A program made the position numbers and the translations under genes. A stretch of DNA of 58,211 bases from an uncultured Bacteroides sp. (GTDB lineage: Bacteria; Bacteroidota; Bacteroidia; Bacteroidales; Bacteroidaceae). The notes below the pieces were generated by a model. It was not told the DNA's origin. It was given only the letters and a program-made list of their open reading frames with translations, and made no database searches. Position 1 is the first letter of the stretch. Each line of letters begins with the position of its first letter. The stretch is taken from the NCBI GenBank assembly GCA_900552075.1, contig URYL01000014.1, positions 1-58,211 of the forward strand, given 5' to 3'. Of the stretch, positions 42,084 through 50,051 are shown piece by piece.

Positions 42084-42947
42084 CTATAAAAGTTTTCTGC
42101 GGTAGGCGGTTGGACTCATTCCCATGTGATTCTTGAAGCAACGGTTGAAATGGGTAATTGACTCAAATCCGCATTCCAGGCTGATTTCTGCGATGTTCCA
42201 CCGTTCGTTCAGCAGGAGTTTGCAGGCATAGCCTATCCGCATGTCTGTGATATGTTGCGTGAAAGTCTTTCCCGTATTTTCTTTAAAGAACCGGCAGAAG
42301 GCGGTAGGATTCATGGCTGCATAAGAAGCTACGTCTTCCAGCCGGAGATTTTGTGTGTAATGCGTGTTGAGGAACGCCATGACCTTTTCTATTTTCCGTC
42401 CGTTGAATTGGGAAGGCATCGGATGATAGACAGGCGATGAAATCTGTTTGTAGGAAGACAGGCGTGTCAATGCATCCAGCAGTTGGAGAAACTCAATAAT
42501 CTGACCAGCTCCACGCTGTGACGGAATGCGTTTGAGTGTTTTCGGAATCTCCGGGCAATCGGTGAGAGAATAAAGTAATCCTCTTTGGGACTCTTACAGC
42601 AGGCGGTTGATTGCCTGGAACTGGCTGTAGTGGGAAAAGGCGTATTGCATGAAATCTTTTTCAAATTGGATGATGACCCCGTTTACTCTCAGTTCTTCTT
42701 GCTGTATATATTCCGGCGGGTTTTCCACATAATGCGGAAGATTGGCGCCCAGCAGAAAAAGTGACTGGTCGCTGAAATCGGTCATTCCGTCTCCAATCAT
42801 TCCCTGTCCATATCCTTTTTCTATGTAGATGATTTCGAATTCGCTGTGAAAATGCCAAGGGTAGGTGAAACGTTTATAATCGTAGTACCGTGCCTTAAGC
42901 GGGTTGATATCCGAAATGTCAAGTTGTTCGTTGAGTATCTTTTTCAT
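42084..42947 (-). pseudogene. AraC-family regulator broken by one in-frame TAA
   Basis: One reading frame runs from ATG 42947 (MKKILNEQLDISD) to the stop at 42084, 288 codons, interrupted only by TAA at 42594-42596 (codon 118). Before it: AraC cupin domain (YPWHFHSEFEIIYIEKGYGQG). After it, in the same frame: ESQRGLLYSLTDCPEIPKTL and the paired HTH domain (LEDVASYAAMNPTAFCRFFKE, IAEISLECGFESITHFNRCF). The lost codon was probably CAA. No ATG restarts before the HTH domain, so the DNA-binding part would need readthrough or a TTG start. A minus-strand TAACTTTG (42965-42972) fixes the start at 42947. Divergent from the SDR-uxuA pair it likely controlled. Confidence 0.8.
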
Positions 42948-42999
42948 GGTGAACGTAATAATGGCAAAGTTACGCAAATAACCTGCAAAAATCGGTGAA

Positions 43000-43028
43000 T
43001 TTGGGTGTTTATTTCTCCTCTAACTTTG
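43000..43028 (+). promoter_or_regulatory. Promoter for the SDR-uxuA operon
   Basis: TTTG (43000-43003) and TAACTTTG (43021-43028), 17 bp apart, 23 bp before the SDR start. The opposing AraC box (42965-42972) lies 28 bp before the TTTG. Confidence 0.6.
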
Positions 43029-43051
43029 TGGCAGATTAAAATCTGTAAGTT

Positions 43052-43867
43052 ATGAACAATCTGTTTGATGTATTCGGACGTGTAGCCGTAGTTACGGGGG
43101 GGTCCGGGGTATTGGGAAGTAATATATCTGAAGGTCTGCTGAAGGCCGGAGCAAAGGTGGCTGTGATTGGGGCACATCCCGACCATGTGGAGAAAGCTGT
43201 GGAAAGATTGAGGCAGACGGGAGGCGAAGTGTATGGATTTACCTGCAATGTACTCGATATGGACAGCTTACGGAAAGTGAAGGATGAGGTGCTGGCACAA
43301 TGGGGAAGAGTGGATATCCTGGTCAATGCGGCAGGAGGAAACATTCCCGGCGGTACGCTGACCGAAAGCCAGCATGTGTTCGACATGAAAGTGGAGGATT
43401 TGAATAAAGTGCTTGATTTGAACCTGAATGGCACAGTATATCCCTGTCTGGTGTTTGGGGAAGTGATGGCGGCACAGAAAAGCGGAAGCATTGTCAATGT
43501 ATCTTCCATGGCAGCCTGTGAAGCTATTACCCGGGTGCCGGGCTATTCCATGGCCAAAAGTGCGGTGGAGAACTTCACCCGCTGGATGGCCCAGGAGATG
43601 GCGCTCAAGTTCAGCGAGAAGATCCGGGTCAATGCCATTGCCCCCGGTTTCTTTATCGGAAACCAGAACCGGGCTGTACTGATTAATCCGGATGGTTCAC
43701 TCACGGAACGCAGCCGGAAGGTCATTGCCAAAACTCCGATGCGACGCTTTGGGGATATTTCGGAACTTAACGGAGCCGTACAGTTCTTGTGCAGCGAAGC
43801 GGCCAGTTTCATCACGGGCGTGACATTGCCGGTAGATGGTGGATTCAGTTCATTCAGTGGGGTTTAA
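43052..43867 (+). CDS. SDR oxidoreductase, probable D-mannonate oxidoreductase (fructuronate reductase)
   Basis: 271 residues, classical short-chain dehydrogenase: Rossmann GGSGVLGSNISEGL, NAAGG (NNAG equivalent), Ser in IVNVSSMAA, catalytic YSMAKSAVENF and a C-terminal GGFSS end. Followed 20 bp later by uxuA, so it most likely interconverts D-fructuronate and D-mannonate, replacing UxuB. Known of Bacteroidetes: such SDR-UxuA pairs occur in hexuronate catabolism. Substrate is inferred from context only. Confidence 0.85.
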   Translation: MNNLFDVFGRVAVVTGGSGVLGSNISEGLLKAGAKVAVIGAHPDHVEKAVERLRQTGGEVYGFTCNVLDMDSLRKVKDEVLAQWGRVDILVNAAGGNIPGGTLTESQHVFDMKVEDLNKVLDLNLNGTVYPCLVFGEVMAAQKSGSIVNVSSMAACEAITRVPGYSMAKSAVENFTRWMAQEMALKFSEKIRVNAIAPGFFIGNQNRAVLINPDGSLTERSRKVIAKTPMRRFGDISELNGAVQFLCSEAASFITGVTLPVDGGFSSFSGV

Positions 43868-43887
43868 AATCAGTCGGAGGGAAAAAG

Positions 43888-45069
43888 ATGGAAAAGACTT
43901 GGAGATGGTTTGGAAAGAAGGACCCTATTACGCTTTCCATGCTTCGTCAGATAGGAGTGGAAGGGATTGTCACAGCCCTGCATGAGGTACCCAACGGGGA
44001 AATCTGGACGGTGGAAGCCATCCAGGACCTGAAAGCCTACATTGAGTCATACGGATTGCGCTGGTCGGTAGTGGAAAGTCTGCCGGTATGTGAGGCCATC
44101 AAATACGGCGGTCCGCAACGGGAAGCCTTGATTGAGAATTATAAGGTCAGCTTAGCCAACCTGGGAAAATGTGGGGTGAAGACGGTGTGTTATAATTTCA
44201 TGCCGGTAATCGACTGGATACGCACGGACCTTCATTATGCACTGCCCGATGGAAGCACTTCTCTTTATTTCAGCCGGATACGGTTTGCTTATTTCGATTT
44301 GAAGATTCTGCAACGGGAAGGGGCGGAGAAAGACTATTCGCCGGAAGAGTTACAGCAGGTAGACGAACTGGACCGGCATATCACGGCGGCAGAAAAAGCT
44401 GAACTGATTGATACGATTATTGTCAAGACCCAGGGATTCATTGACGGGAACATTCAGGAAGGAGAGCAATATCCGGTCCGTAAGTTCCTGGAGTTGTTGG
44501 CTTTATATAAAGGTATAGACCGGCAGCAGTTGAGAGAAAACCTGCGTACGTTTCTGGAGGCAGTGATGTCCGTGTGCGATGCCTACGGAGTAAACTTGTG
44601 CATTCATCCCGATGACCCTCCTTTTCAGGTGCTGGGGTTGCCTCGCATTGTGACGGACGGAGCCGACATTGAGTGGCTGTTGCAGGCAGTAGACAATCCG
44701 CATAACGGGTTGACCTTCTGTGCCGGTTCCTTGAGTTCGGGCAGTCAGAACGACACGCGTGAACTGGCCCGCCGTTTTGCCCGAAGAACGCACTTTGTGC
44801 ATTTGCGCAGTACGGAAATTTTGCCGGGAGGTGATTTCAGGGAGACTTCCCATCTGACGGGAAGAGGGCATCTGCTCGACCTGATTCGTATTTTTGAAAA
44901 GGAAAATCCCGAATTACCCATGCGGGTGGACCATGGTCGCACGATGTTGGGAGATGAAAAGGAAGGATATAACCCCGGCTATTCTTTTCATGGCCGTATG
45001 CTGGCGCTGGCACAGGTGGAAGGCATGATGGCTGTCGTCCGAGAGGAACAAACCAGGGGGCTCTGTTGA
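43888..45069 (+). CDS. uxuA: Mannonate dehydratase
   Basis: 393 residues. Converts D-mannonate to 2-keto-3-deoxygluconate in glucuronate breakdown. Begins MEKTWRWFGKKDPITLSMLRQIGVEGIVTALHEVP; the metal site includes CIHPDDPPFQVLGLPRIV, TFCAGSLSSG and FVHLRSTE, with PMRVDHGRTMLGDE near the end. The open frame starts earlier (43789) inside the SDR gene; ATG 43888 fits the family. AraC genes lie on both sides of the SDR-uxuA pair. Confidence 0.96.
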   Translation: MEKTWRWFGKKDPITLSMLRQIGVEGIVTALHEVPNGEIWTVEAIQDLKAYIESYGLRWSVVESLPVCEAIKYGGPQREALIENYKVSLANLGKCGVKTVCYNFMPVIDWIRTDLHYALPDGSTSLYFSRIRFAYFDLKILQREGAEKDYSPEELQQVDELDRHITAAEKAELIDTIIVKTQGFIDGNIQEGEQYPVRKFLELLALYKGIDRQQLRENLRTFLEAVMSVCDAYGVNLCIHPDDPPFQVLGLPRIVTDGADIEWLLQAVDNPHNGLTFCAGSLSSGSQNDTRELARRFARRTHFVHLRSTEILPGGDFRETSHLTGRGHLLDLIRIFEKENPELPMRVDHGRTMLGDEKEGYNPGYSFHGRMLALAQVEGMMAVVREEQTRGLC

Positions 45070-45071
45070 TT

Positions 45072-45908
45072 TTATCTTTGTTTTTGGGCACGGAATTCTT
45101 TCGGTGAAAGTCCGGTGTTCTTTTTAAAGAAACGGCTCAGGTAGGAAGAGTCGGGAAAATGGCAGAGCGAGGCAATTTCGGCAATGGACAGCGCCGGGTT
45201 GTTGAGTAAGACCTTCAGCTCGGCGGTCAGCTGTTCGTCAATGAGTTCCTTGGGTGTTTTTCCGTCGGAATGCAACCAGGTAATTTCGTTCAGGTAGCGA
45301 GGGGAGATGCACAGTTGTTCGGCGTAGAACGATACCTGGTGCATCTGGGCCGCATGTTCGTGAACCAGGTGCATGAACTTATGAAATAATAGTTGCTTTC
45401 GGGTGTACGATTTGGTGGCCGATACATACGTGTCGGGGATGGCACTGAAAATCCACATCAGCATGCTTTGCAGGAAATTCAGTTCCAGTCGTTCATTGAA
45501 TGCGGAGGCAGGTCGTGTGAAGAGCAGTTGGGCCATGTCAATCCACAGGCTGACATTCTTCCAGCTTTCCGCTCCGTGGTCGTACTGGGGGAATTCTCGC
45601 ATATAATTAAAATAGGTCGTGTCGAGCGAGACAGCGGCCTGAAGGAATACTTTCTTGGGGTAAAGCAGCAGGCGGACATGGAAATCGTCCGAGGCTTCCA
45701 TCAGTTGCATGATGCTTCCTCCCCAGAAAATAAGTTCCGACCTTTCCTGAAGATGAAACTGCTGGGCTCCTGTAGAGAGAATGCACGTTCCGCAAGTACA
45801 TAATATCTGTACTCCACAGTTGAAGTGGAGGGGAGAAGGCCGGAGAAAATCCAGGTTTCCTTCGTCGTAGTGGATTCCGTTGAGGGATGATAACAGAGAA
45901 ATATCCAT
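45072..45908 (-). CDS. AraC-family transcription regulator
   Basis: 278 residues. N-terminal sensor-like domain (residues 1-150, with Cys pairs CGVQILCTCGTC) and C-terminal double HTH: VSFYAEQLCISPRYLNEITW and IAEIASLCHFPDSSYLSRFF, ending TGLSPKEFRAQ. Divergent from the Bcr/CflA efflux gene, with two TTTTGTGCGG direct repeats between them. It probably controls that efflux gene and itself. Ends 3 bp from uxuA (convergent). Confidence 0.9.
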   Translation of the reverse strand: MDISLLSSLNGIHYDEGNLDFLRPSPLHFNCGVQILCTCGTCILSTGAQQFHLQERSELIFWGGSIMQLMEASDDFHVRLLLYPKKVFLQAAVSLDTTYFNYMREFPQYDHGAESWKNVSLWIDMAQLLFTRPASAFNERLELNFLQSMLMWIFSAIPDTYVSATKSYTRKQLLFHKFMHLVHEHAAQMHQVSFYAEQLCISPRYLNEITWLHSDGKTPKELIDEQLTAELKVLLNNPALSIAEIASLCHFPDSSYLSRFFKKNTGLSPKEFRAQKQR

Positions 45909-45928
45909 GTGTAGGTGCTTTTATGAAA

Positions 45929-45936
45929 CAAAAATA
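45929..45936 (-). promoter_or_regulatory. Promoter -7 box for the AraC gene
   Basis: Minus-strand TATTTTTG, exact TAnnTTTG match 21 bp before the AraC start codon. Confidence 0.55.
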
Positions 45937-45961
45937 GACTTTTTTCTCGGAATAAAATTCA

Positions 45962-45992
45962 TTTTGTGCGGTTTTTGAAAAGTTTTGTGCGG
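45962..45992. promoter_or_regulatory. Two TTTTGTGCGG direct repeats, AraC operator candidate
   Basis: TTTTGTGCGG occurs at 45962-45971 and 45983-45992, identical over 10 bp with a 21-bp period (two helix turns). It sits between the divergent promoter boxes (minus 45929-45936, plus 46025-46032), the usual place and geometry for an AraC dimer. Confidence 0.65.
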
Positions 45993-46024
45993 CAAAAGGT
46001 ATGATATGGCCTTTGGATAATTAC

Positions 46025-46032
46025 TAATTTTG
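46025..46032 (+). promoter_or_regulatory. Promoter -7 box for the Bcr/CflA gene
   Basis: TAATTTTG, exact TAnnTTTG match 23 bp before the start codon, 33 bp from the nearer direct repeat. Confidence 0.6.
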
Positions 46033-46054
46033 CAGCGTTTTAAAGACAAGCATT

Positions 46055-47245
46055 ATGACAAGAAAAAATTCGCAATTGTTTATTCTCGTATTTTTAGGGG
46101 TCCTGACGGCTTTCGGGCCCTTTGTGACCGACATGTATTTGCCTACTTTGCCTGCCATGACAGGCTTTTTTCATACCACTTCCTCACAGGTGCAGCTGGG
46201 CCTTACTGCCAGCATGATTGGACTGGCTGTGGGACAGCTTTTCTTCGGACCGCTCAGCGACAAGTACGGTCGCCGTCGTCCGCTGATTATCGCCATGTGC
46301 CTGTTTTTGTTAGCTACTTTGGGGTGTCTGTATTCCCGTACCATCATGCAGTTCGTGGGCTGGCGGTTGATTCAGGGAATGGCGGGTGCCGGAGGTATTG
46401 TCATTTCCCGTTCTATCGCAGCCGATAAATATTCCGGTCGGGAACTTGCCAAGATGCTGGCCATTATCGGAGCCATCAACGGAGTAGCTCCGGTAGCCGC
46501 TCCGATTGCCGGAGGCAGTATGGCCGACAGTGTGGGCTGGCATGGTATTTTCTGGGTATTGTTTGGGCTGGGTATTTTACTACTGGCCGGGAGCTTGTAT
46601 TTCACGGATTCTTTGCCAGCAGTACGTCGTCAGAATGCCCGTTGGGGCGATGTTTATCGGAGCTTCCTGGCTGTGATTCAGAACCGTCGGTATGTGTGCT
46701 ACATTTTTCAGTTCGGTTTTGCGCAGGGAGTGATGTTTGCCAACATCTCTTCTGCTCCATTCATCATGCAGCAGCATTATGGATTCTCTCCTTTGATGTT
46801 TAGTATCTGCTTTGGTATCAATGCCATTGCTATTATGATATCGGCGGCCGCTTCTGTCAAGTTTGCCCATTCGGAGCAAGCGTTGTACCGGGGGAGTGTG
46901 GGAATGGTCATTGCTTCTTTCTTCCTGTGTATCGCATTGTGTATGAATTGTTCTTTTTGGGTTTACGAAATCTTGCTGATTTGTCTGCTTTCTATGATCG
47001 GGCTGACCTTCACGGCTTCCAATACGCTGGCGATGGATAGTGAACGGGAAAATGCCGGTGTGGCTTCGGCCTTGTTAGGAGCGCTGGGTTTTGCTTTCGG
47101 TGGTATCGTTTCTCCGCTGGTAGGTTTGGGTAACATCATGGTTTCTACCGGTATTCTGTTCTTTGTGGGTTCGCTCTGTTCCTTGGCTTGCACCCGTCTG
47201 GCCCTTCACCGTGCGTTTTCAATGGCACAGTATTATCGGAGATAA
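46055..47245 (+). CDS. Bcr/CflA-type multidrug efflux MFS transporter
   Basis: 396 residues, twelve TM segments. Family hallmarks: GPFVTDMYLPTLPAMTGFF in TM1 and the A-motif GQLFFGPLSDKYGRRRPL, plus GWRLIQGMAGAGGIVISRSIAAD. Bcr/CflA proteins export drugs such as bicyclomycin or sulfonamides by proton antiport. Substrate not known. Divergent AraC gene and operator suggest inducible expression. Confidence 0.92.
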   Translation: MTRKNSQLFILVFLGVLTAFGPFVTDMYLPTLPAMTGFFHTTSSQVQLGLTASMIGLAVGQLFFGPLSDKYGRRRPLIIAMCLFLLATLGCLYSRTIMQFVGWRLIQGMAGAGGIVISRSIAADKYSGRELAKMLAIIGAINGVAPVAAPIAGGSMADSVGWHGIFWVLFGLGILLLAGSLYFTDSLPAVRRQNARWGDVYRSFLAVIQNRRYVCYIFQFGFAQGVMFANISSAPFIMQQHYGFSPLMFSICFGINAIAIMISAAASVKFAHSEQALYRGSVGMVIASFFLCIALCMNCSFWVYEILLICLLSMIGLTFTASNTLAMDSERENAGVASALLGALGFAFGGIVSPLVGLGNIMVSTGILFFVGSLCSLACTRLALHRAFSMAQYYRR

Positions 47246-47402
47246 TTTCTTGCATTGTTTTCTGTGGAGAAAATCTTTTTATTTTGTATTCCATGTGATA
47301 AACATCAGTTAGATAATTATCATATCGGGATAATTTTATCAAAATGGCAGTAATCTCAGGCAAAAACCTGATCATGAAGCACTTCTGCTCATGTGTTTTT
47401 GT

Positions 47403-47659
47403 CGTAATTTTCATTTTGAATACTGGTTCAGCTATGATAAAAGCAAGGAATTGAGTGGTTTCATGGACTTTCTGGAAGTGAAAGAGGAAAAAACATGGCC
47501 TTTGGCGATGGAGGTAACGGTATTCCGATTGTCTGTGAAGCTGGAACCGGTGTAGCCATGGGCAATGTGAATGAGTCACTGAAAACCGTAGCAAATTACG
47601 TGACTGCCAGTGTGGATGAAGAGGGCATCCGGAAATCGTTGGAGTATTTTGCTTTTTAA
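47403..47659 (+). pseudogene. HAD (Cof-type) phosphatase, decayed 3' end
   Basis: From 47495 one frame reads MAFGDGGNGIPIVCEAGTGVAMGNVNE to the stop at 47657, the C-terminal core of Cof-type HAD phosphatases (AFGDGxND...GVAMGNA). Two things are wrong: Asp is replaced by Gly in GGNG, and just upstream the sense continues in another frame (SGFMDFLEVKEEKT), so two bases are missing at the A6 run near 47490. Further upstream only weak traces remain and the N-terminal half with the nucleophile Asp is absent. The rest of 47246-47765 holds nothing recognised. Confidence 0.65.
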
Positions 47660-47737
47660 TCCTTCCGCTGAGCTTTTTCAGGGAAAAGAAATGATAAGAT
47701 TTATGCCCTAAAATAGGCTTGATTTTTAGCATTGTAT

Positions 47738-47745
47738 TATCTTTG
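47738..47745 (+). promoter_or_regulatory. Promoter -7 box for the DUF3592-like gene
   Basis: TATCTTTG, exact TAnnTTTG match 21 bp before the start codon. Confidence 0.55.
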
Positions 47746-47765
47746 TACATGCTAGACTTTTCCTT

Positions 47766-48191
47766 ATGAGTACAATACGTAGTTGCATAATTGTTTGGTT
47801 GATGCTGTTGTTCGGGGGCCTCTCGTTTTTGGGAGGTCTGGTGGGTTTTTGTTCCTTATATGTGGCCTCCTCGACTTATGAGCATACCATAGGAACCATC
47901 CGAAAATTTCAAACGAAAAGAGTGTATCGTTATCGGAAGATGCGGTATGAGCACGAAATGCAGATTTCTTATCCGACGGTTCGCTATGGTAATTTGTCCG
48001 TTTCCCAAATCACTTATTGGCCCTTCAGAAGTGTAGGTGATGAGTTGTCTGTATGGTATCACCCGAATCGTCCTTTGGATATTCGTTTGCCTGGAACGGA
48101 ATGTGGACTTTGGGGATTTCTGATGGTGTTGGGAGTAATCTGTATATATGGCGGATTGCTTGTAAGAAAGAGTCTCAGTATAGTGAAGTGA
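47766..48191 (+). CDS. Two-helix membrane protein, DUF3592-like
   Basis: 141 residues: an N-terminal TM helix (about residues 8-34), a strand-rich central domain (EHTIGTIRKFQTKRVYRYRK, MQISYPTVRYGNLSV, YWPFRSVGDELSVWYHPNRP) and a C-terminal TM helix (about 112-133). The phrase VGDELSVWYHPNRPLDI matches DUF3592, a fold of unknown function found in many bacteria. The M48 peptidase gene begins 32 bp downstream and may be cotranscribed. Confidence 0.75.
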   Translation: MSTIRSCIIVWLMLLFGGLSFLGGLVGFCSLYVASSTYEHTIGTIRKFQTKRVYRYRKMRYEHEMQISYPTVRYGNLSVSQITYWPFRSVGDELSVWYHPNRPLDIRLPGTECGLWGFLMVLGVICIYGGLLVRKSLSIVK

Positions 48192-48222
48192 TAAGTGTGA
48201 ACCAATTTAATAATTGATATTT

Positions 48223-48939
48223 ATGAAGAACAAAATGTTTTTGAAGGTAGCCATACTCTTGGTATGCAGTTTTCTGGCTGTCCCGTCAATGGCGCAGTTT
48301 AATTTAAAGAAAGCAATTAGTGGGGCTACCAAAGTGGCTCAGGCCGTTACTCTGACGGACGAGCAGATGAGTGAGTATGTGAAGGAGTATATCGATTGGA
48401 TGGATGCCCATAATCAGGTGTGCGCAGACGACAATGCCTATGCCGTTCGTTTGAAGAAGTTGACGGATGGATTGGGAGATGCCGACGGTATTCCATTGAA
48501 TTTCAAGGTATATTATGTGACGGATGTCAATGCCTTTGCGTGTGCGGATGGAAGTGTACGTGTCTTTTCGTCTTTGATGGACATCATGACCGATGAAGAA
48601 TTATTGGGAGTGATTGGGCATGAAATTGGTCATGTGGCGCATCGTGATTCTAAGAAAGGGTTCCGTACTGCTTTGCTTACGTCGGCTTTGAAAGATGGTG
48701 TTTCTTCTAAGGGAGGAAAAGTTGCTGCGTTGACAGATTCCCAATTGGGTGATTTGACTGAGGCTTTGGTGAATGCTAAGTATTCTCAGAAACAGGAGTG
48801 TGGAGCCGACGATTATGGATATGAGTTCCTGAAAAAAGCAGGTAAGAATCCATGGGCTATGGCACTTTCATTTCAAAAGTTGAAAGAGCTGGAAGCGCAG
48901 AATGGCACTCAGTCAATACGCATCCCGATTTGGATTTAA
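48223..48939 (+). CDS. M48-family metalloprotease, C-terminus altered by frameshift
   Basis: Signal peptide (ends PSMAQ), then a peptidase domain: LLGVIGHEIGHVAHRDSKKG has the HExxH zinc motif (GHEIGH), and QKQECGADDYGYEFL carries the third ligand Glu, as in LoiP/YggG-type periplasmic proteases. The frame ends at 48939 in IRIPIWI, but another frame from about 48920 reads THPDLDLRIKRMEERATSEG and stops at 49010. SHPDxxxRI is the normal M48 C-terminal motif, so an indel near 48915 has removed the native tail. The catalytic site is intact; activity may or may not survive. Start ATG 48223 chosen over an upstream non-ATG. Confidence 0.8.
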   Translation: MKNKMFLKVAILLVCSFLAVPSMAQFNLKKAISGATKVAQAVTLTDEQMSEYVKEYIDWMDAHNQVCADDNAYAVRLKKLTDGLGDADGIPLNFKVYYVTDVNAFACADGSVRVFSSLMDIMTDEELLGVIGHEIGHVAHRDSKKGFRTALLTSALKDGVSSKGGKVAALTDSQLGDLTEALVNAKYSQKQECGADDYGYEFLKKAGKNPWAMALSFQKLKELEAQNGTQSIRIPIWI

Positions 48940-49037
48940 GAATCAAGCGTATGGAAGAACGTGCTACGAGTGAGGGGATTGCCAAGCCGGTTTCTTCTGT
49001 AGCCGAATAAGAACTGAAATTCTAGGTAGTGTAAAAC

Positions 49038-49056
49038 AACTGTGTCACACTTTATT
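49038..49056 (+). repeat. Solo IS256-like terminal sequence (possible)
   Basis: AACTGTGTCACACTTTATT resembles the terminal repeat of the IS256 copy at 57.9 kb (AACTGTGTCAGCAAAGAG, read inward): the first ten bases are identical. It sits just before a 5'-truncated gene. It may be a scar of a lost IS, or chance. Confidence 0.35.
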
Positions 49057-49304
49057 TTTCTTTAGAAAACTTATCGGGCGGGAATCTGTGTCAAGGGCAG
49101 AATTTCCCGTCCGACGAGTGTAAAATTACAATAATTAAAACCGTGGTTCCCGGGCATAGTGATGAGGACTGGATTGAACCTGTGTCATTGAAAAGAGGAG
49201 GTATAATGGTTAATTTCATGGGAATCTTTATTTGTACTCCGATAGAATCGATGAAAGAACCTGGGATTGAACTGGATATTATTGATTATAAGTCCTTTGA
49301 TTAA
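49050..49304 (+). pseudogene. 5'-truncated accessory-gene remnant
   Basis: An 84-codon open frame with no good start: it reads LYFSLENLSGGNLCQGQNFP, continues IIKTVVPGHSDEDWIEPVSL, KRGGIMVNFMGIFICTPIES and ends IIDYKSFD with TAA at 49302. The sequence is protein-like and has the look of the C-terminus of a small protein carried on Bacteroides mobile elements, but I do not recognise the family with certainty. Its 5' end abuts the IS256-like terminal sequence, which suggests truncation by an insertion. Confidence 0.5.
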
Positions 49305-50051
49305 TATAGAAAGAGGCTGCTGATTGATGGTGGTCTCTTTTTTTCTTTTTTCAGGGTCAGGAGGATAAGGGATATACATAATACCTGAAAGGTAGAATAA
49401 TAAATCTCCAAAGATTTCAAAAAACTTTATAAAAGATAGAATTCCCTGAATAAAATATTCCATTATCCTGTCGGTTACGCAATATCCTATAACACCTTAC
49501 CCCCCTCTGTTCCAGATTATATTATGATTTTAATACTGGGACAATATTTTATAGGATTGACAATCAGATACATTCGTTAATTCTGTAATCTGGAATATAA
49601 TGTCCCACTAATTAACTGGGACACAAATATCCGATTATTTCCGTCCATGAAGCAGCTAAAATCCTTATATTTGAAAGAAATAATACTCTTTATCAGAGCG
49701 TAATATTGAACAAAAAACGTATATTTGTAATGTCTGACCGGAGAAATGGTTGGATCATAATAGAAAGCGTTTTTTGCTTTTATCCGAAAGAACGAAATCG
49801 CCAATTTCATATATAGGAGGATAAAGGACAATATTACGCTCATTTTCTGTTTGTATATGTTCCCGGTATAGTCAATGCTGTATCGGTTCATATATCGTAC
49901 AGGCGTGAGAGTATTGTTTCTTTTCTATTCACTCCTATATGGCGTTTGGCGATGCCTGTTCTTTGGTGAATAGCAGGACAAGCCTCACGCTTTCTTTGTT
50001 TTAATCTAATACTGATTTTGGGGGCTTATAGGTAGGTATGTATAATAAAAT
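49305..50051. other. Gene-poor AT-rich stretch with nested inverted repeats
   Basis: No supported gene. It holds TTCCAGATTA (49510-49519) and its inverse TAATCTGGAA (49586-49595), TGGGACA at 49537-49543 and 49617-49623 with TGTCCCA at 49601-49607 (49601-49623 forms a 7-bp stem, 9-nt loop), and a TATATTTG promoter-like box near 49724. The two open frames on the minus strand here have odd composition and no recognisable features. Confidence 0.5.

Noticed and set aside
42467..42664. A separate small minus-strand gene between the AraC halves
   Set aside because: It is an out-of-frame reading of the AraC gene, whose own frame is open except for one TAA.
47145..47750. 201-codon minus-strand frame
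   Set aside because: Composition is not protein-like, and the plus strand holds a clear HAD phosphatase remnant there.
49185..49463. 92-codon minus-strand frame
   Set aside because: It overlaps a more convincing plus-strand remnant (49050-49304) and shows no recognised motif.
49577..49891. 104-codon minus-strand frame
   Set aside because: Spans hairpin-rich AT sequence; Tyr, Phe and Ile rich without a signal or domain.
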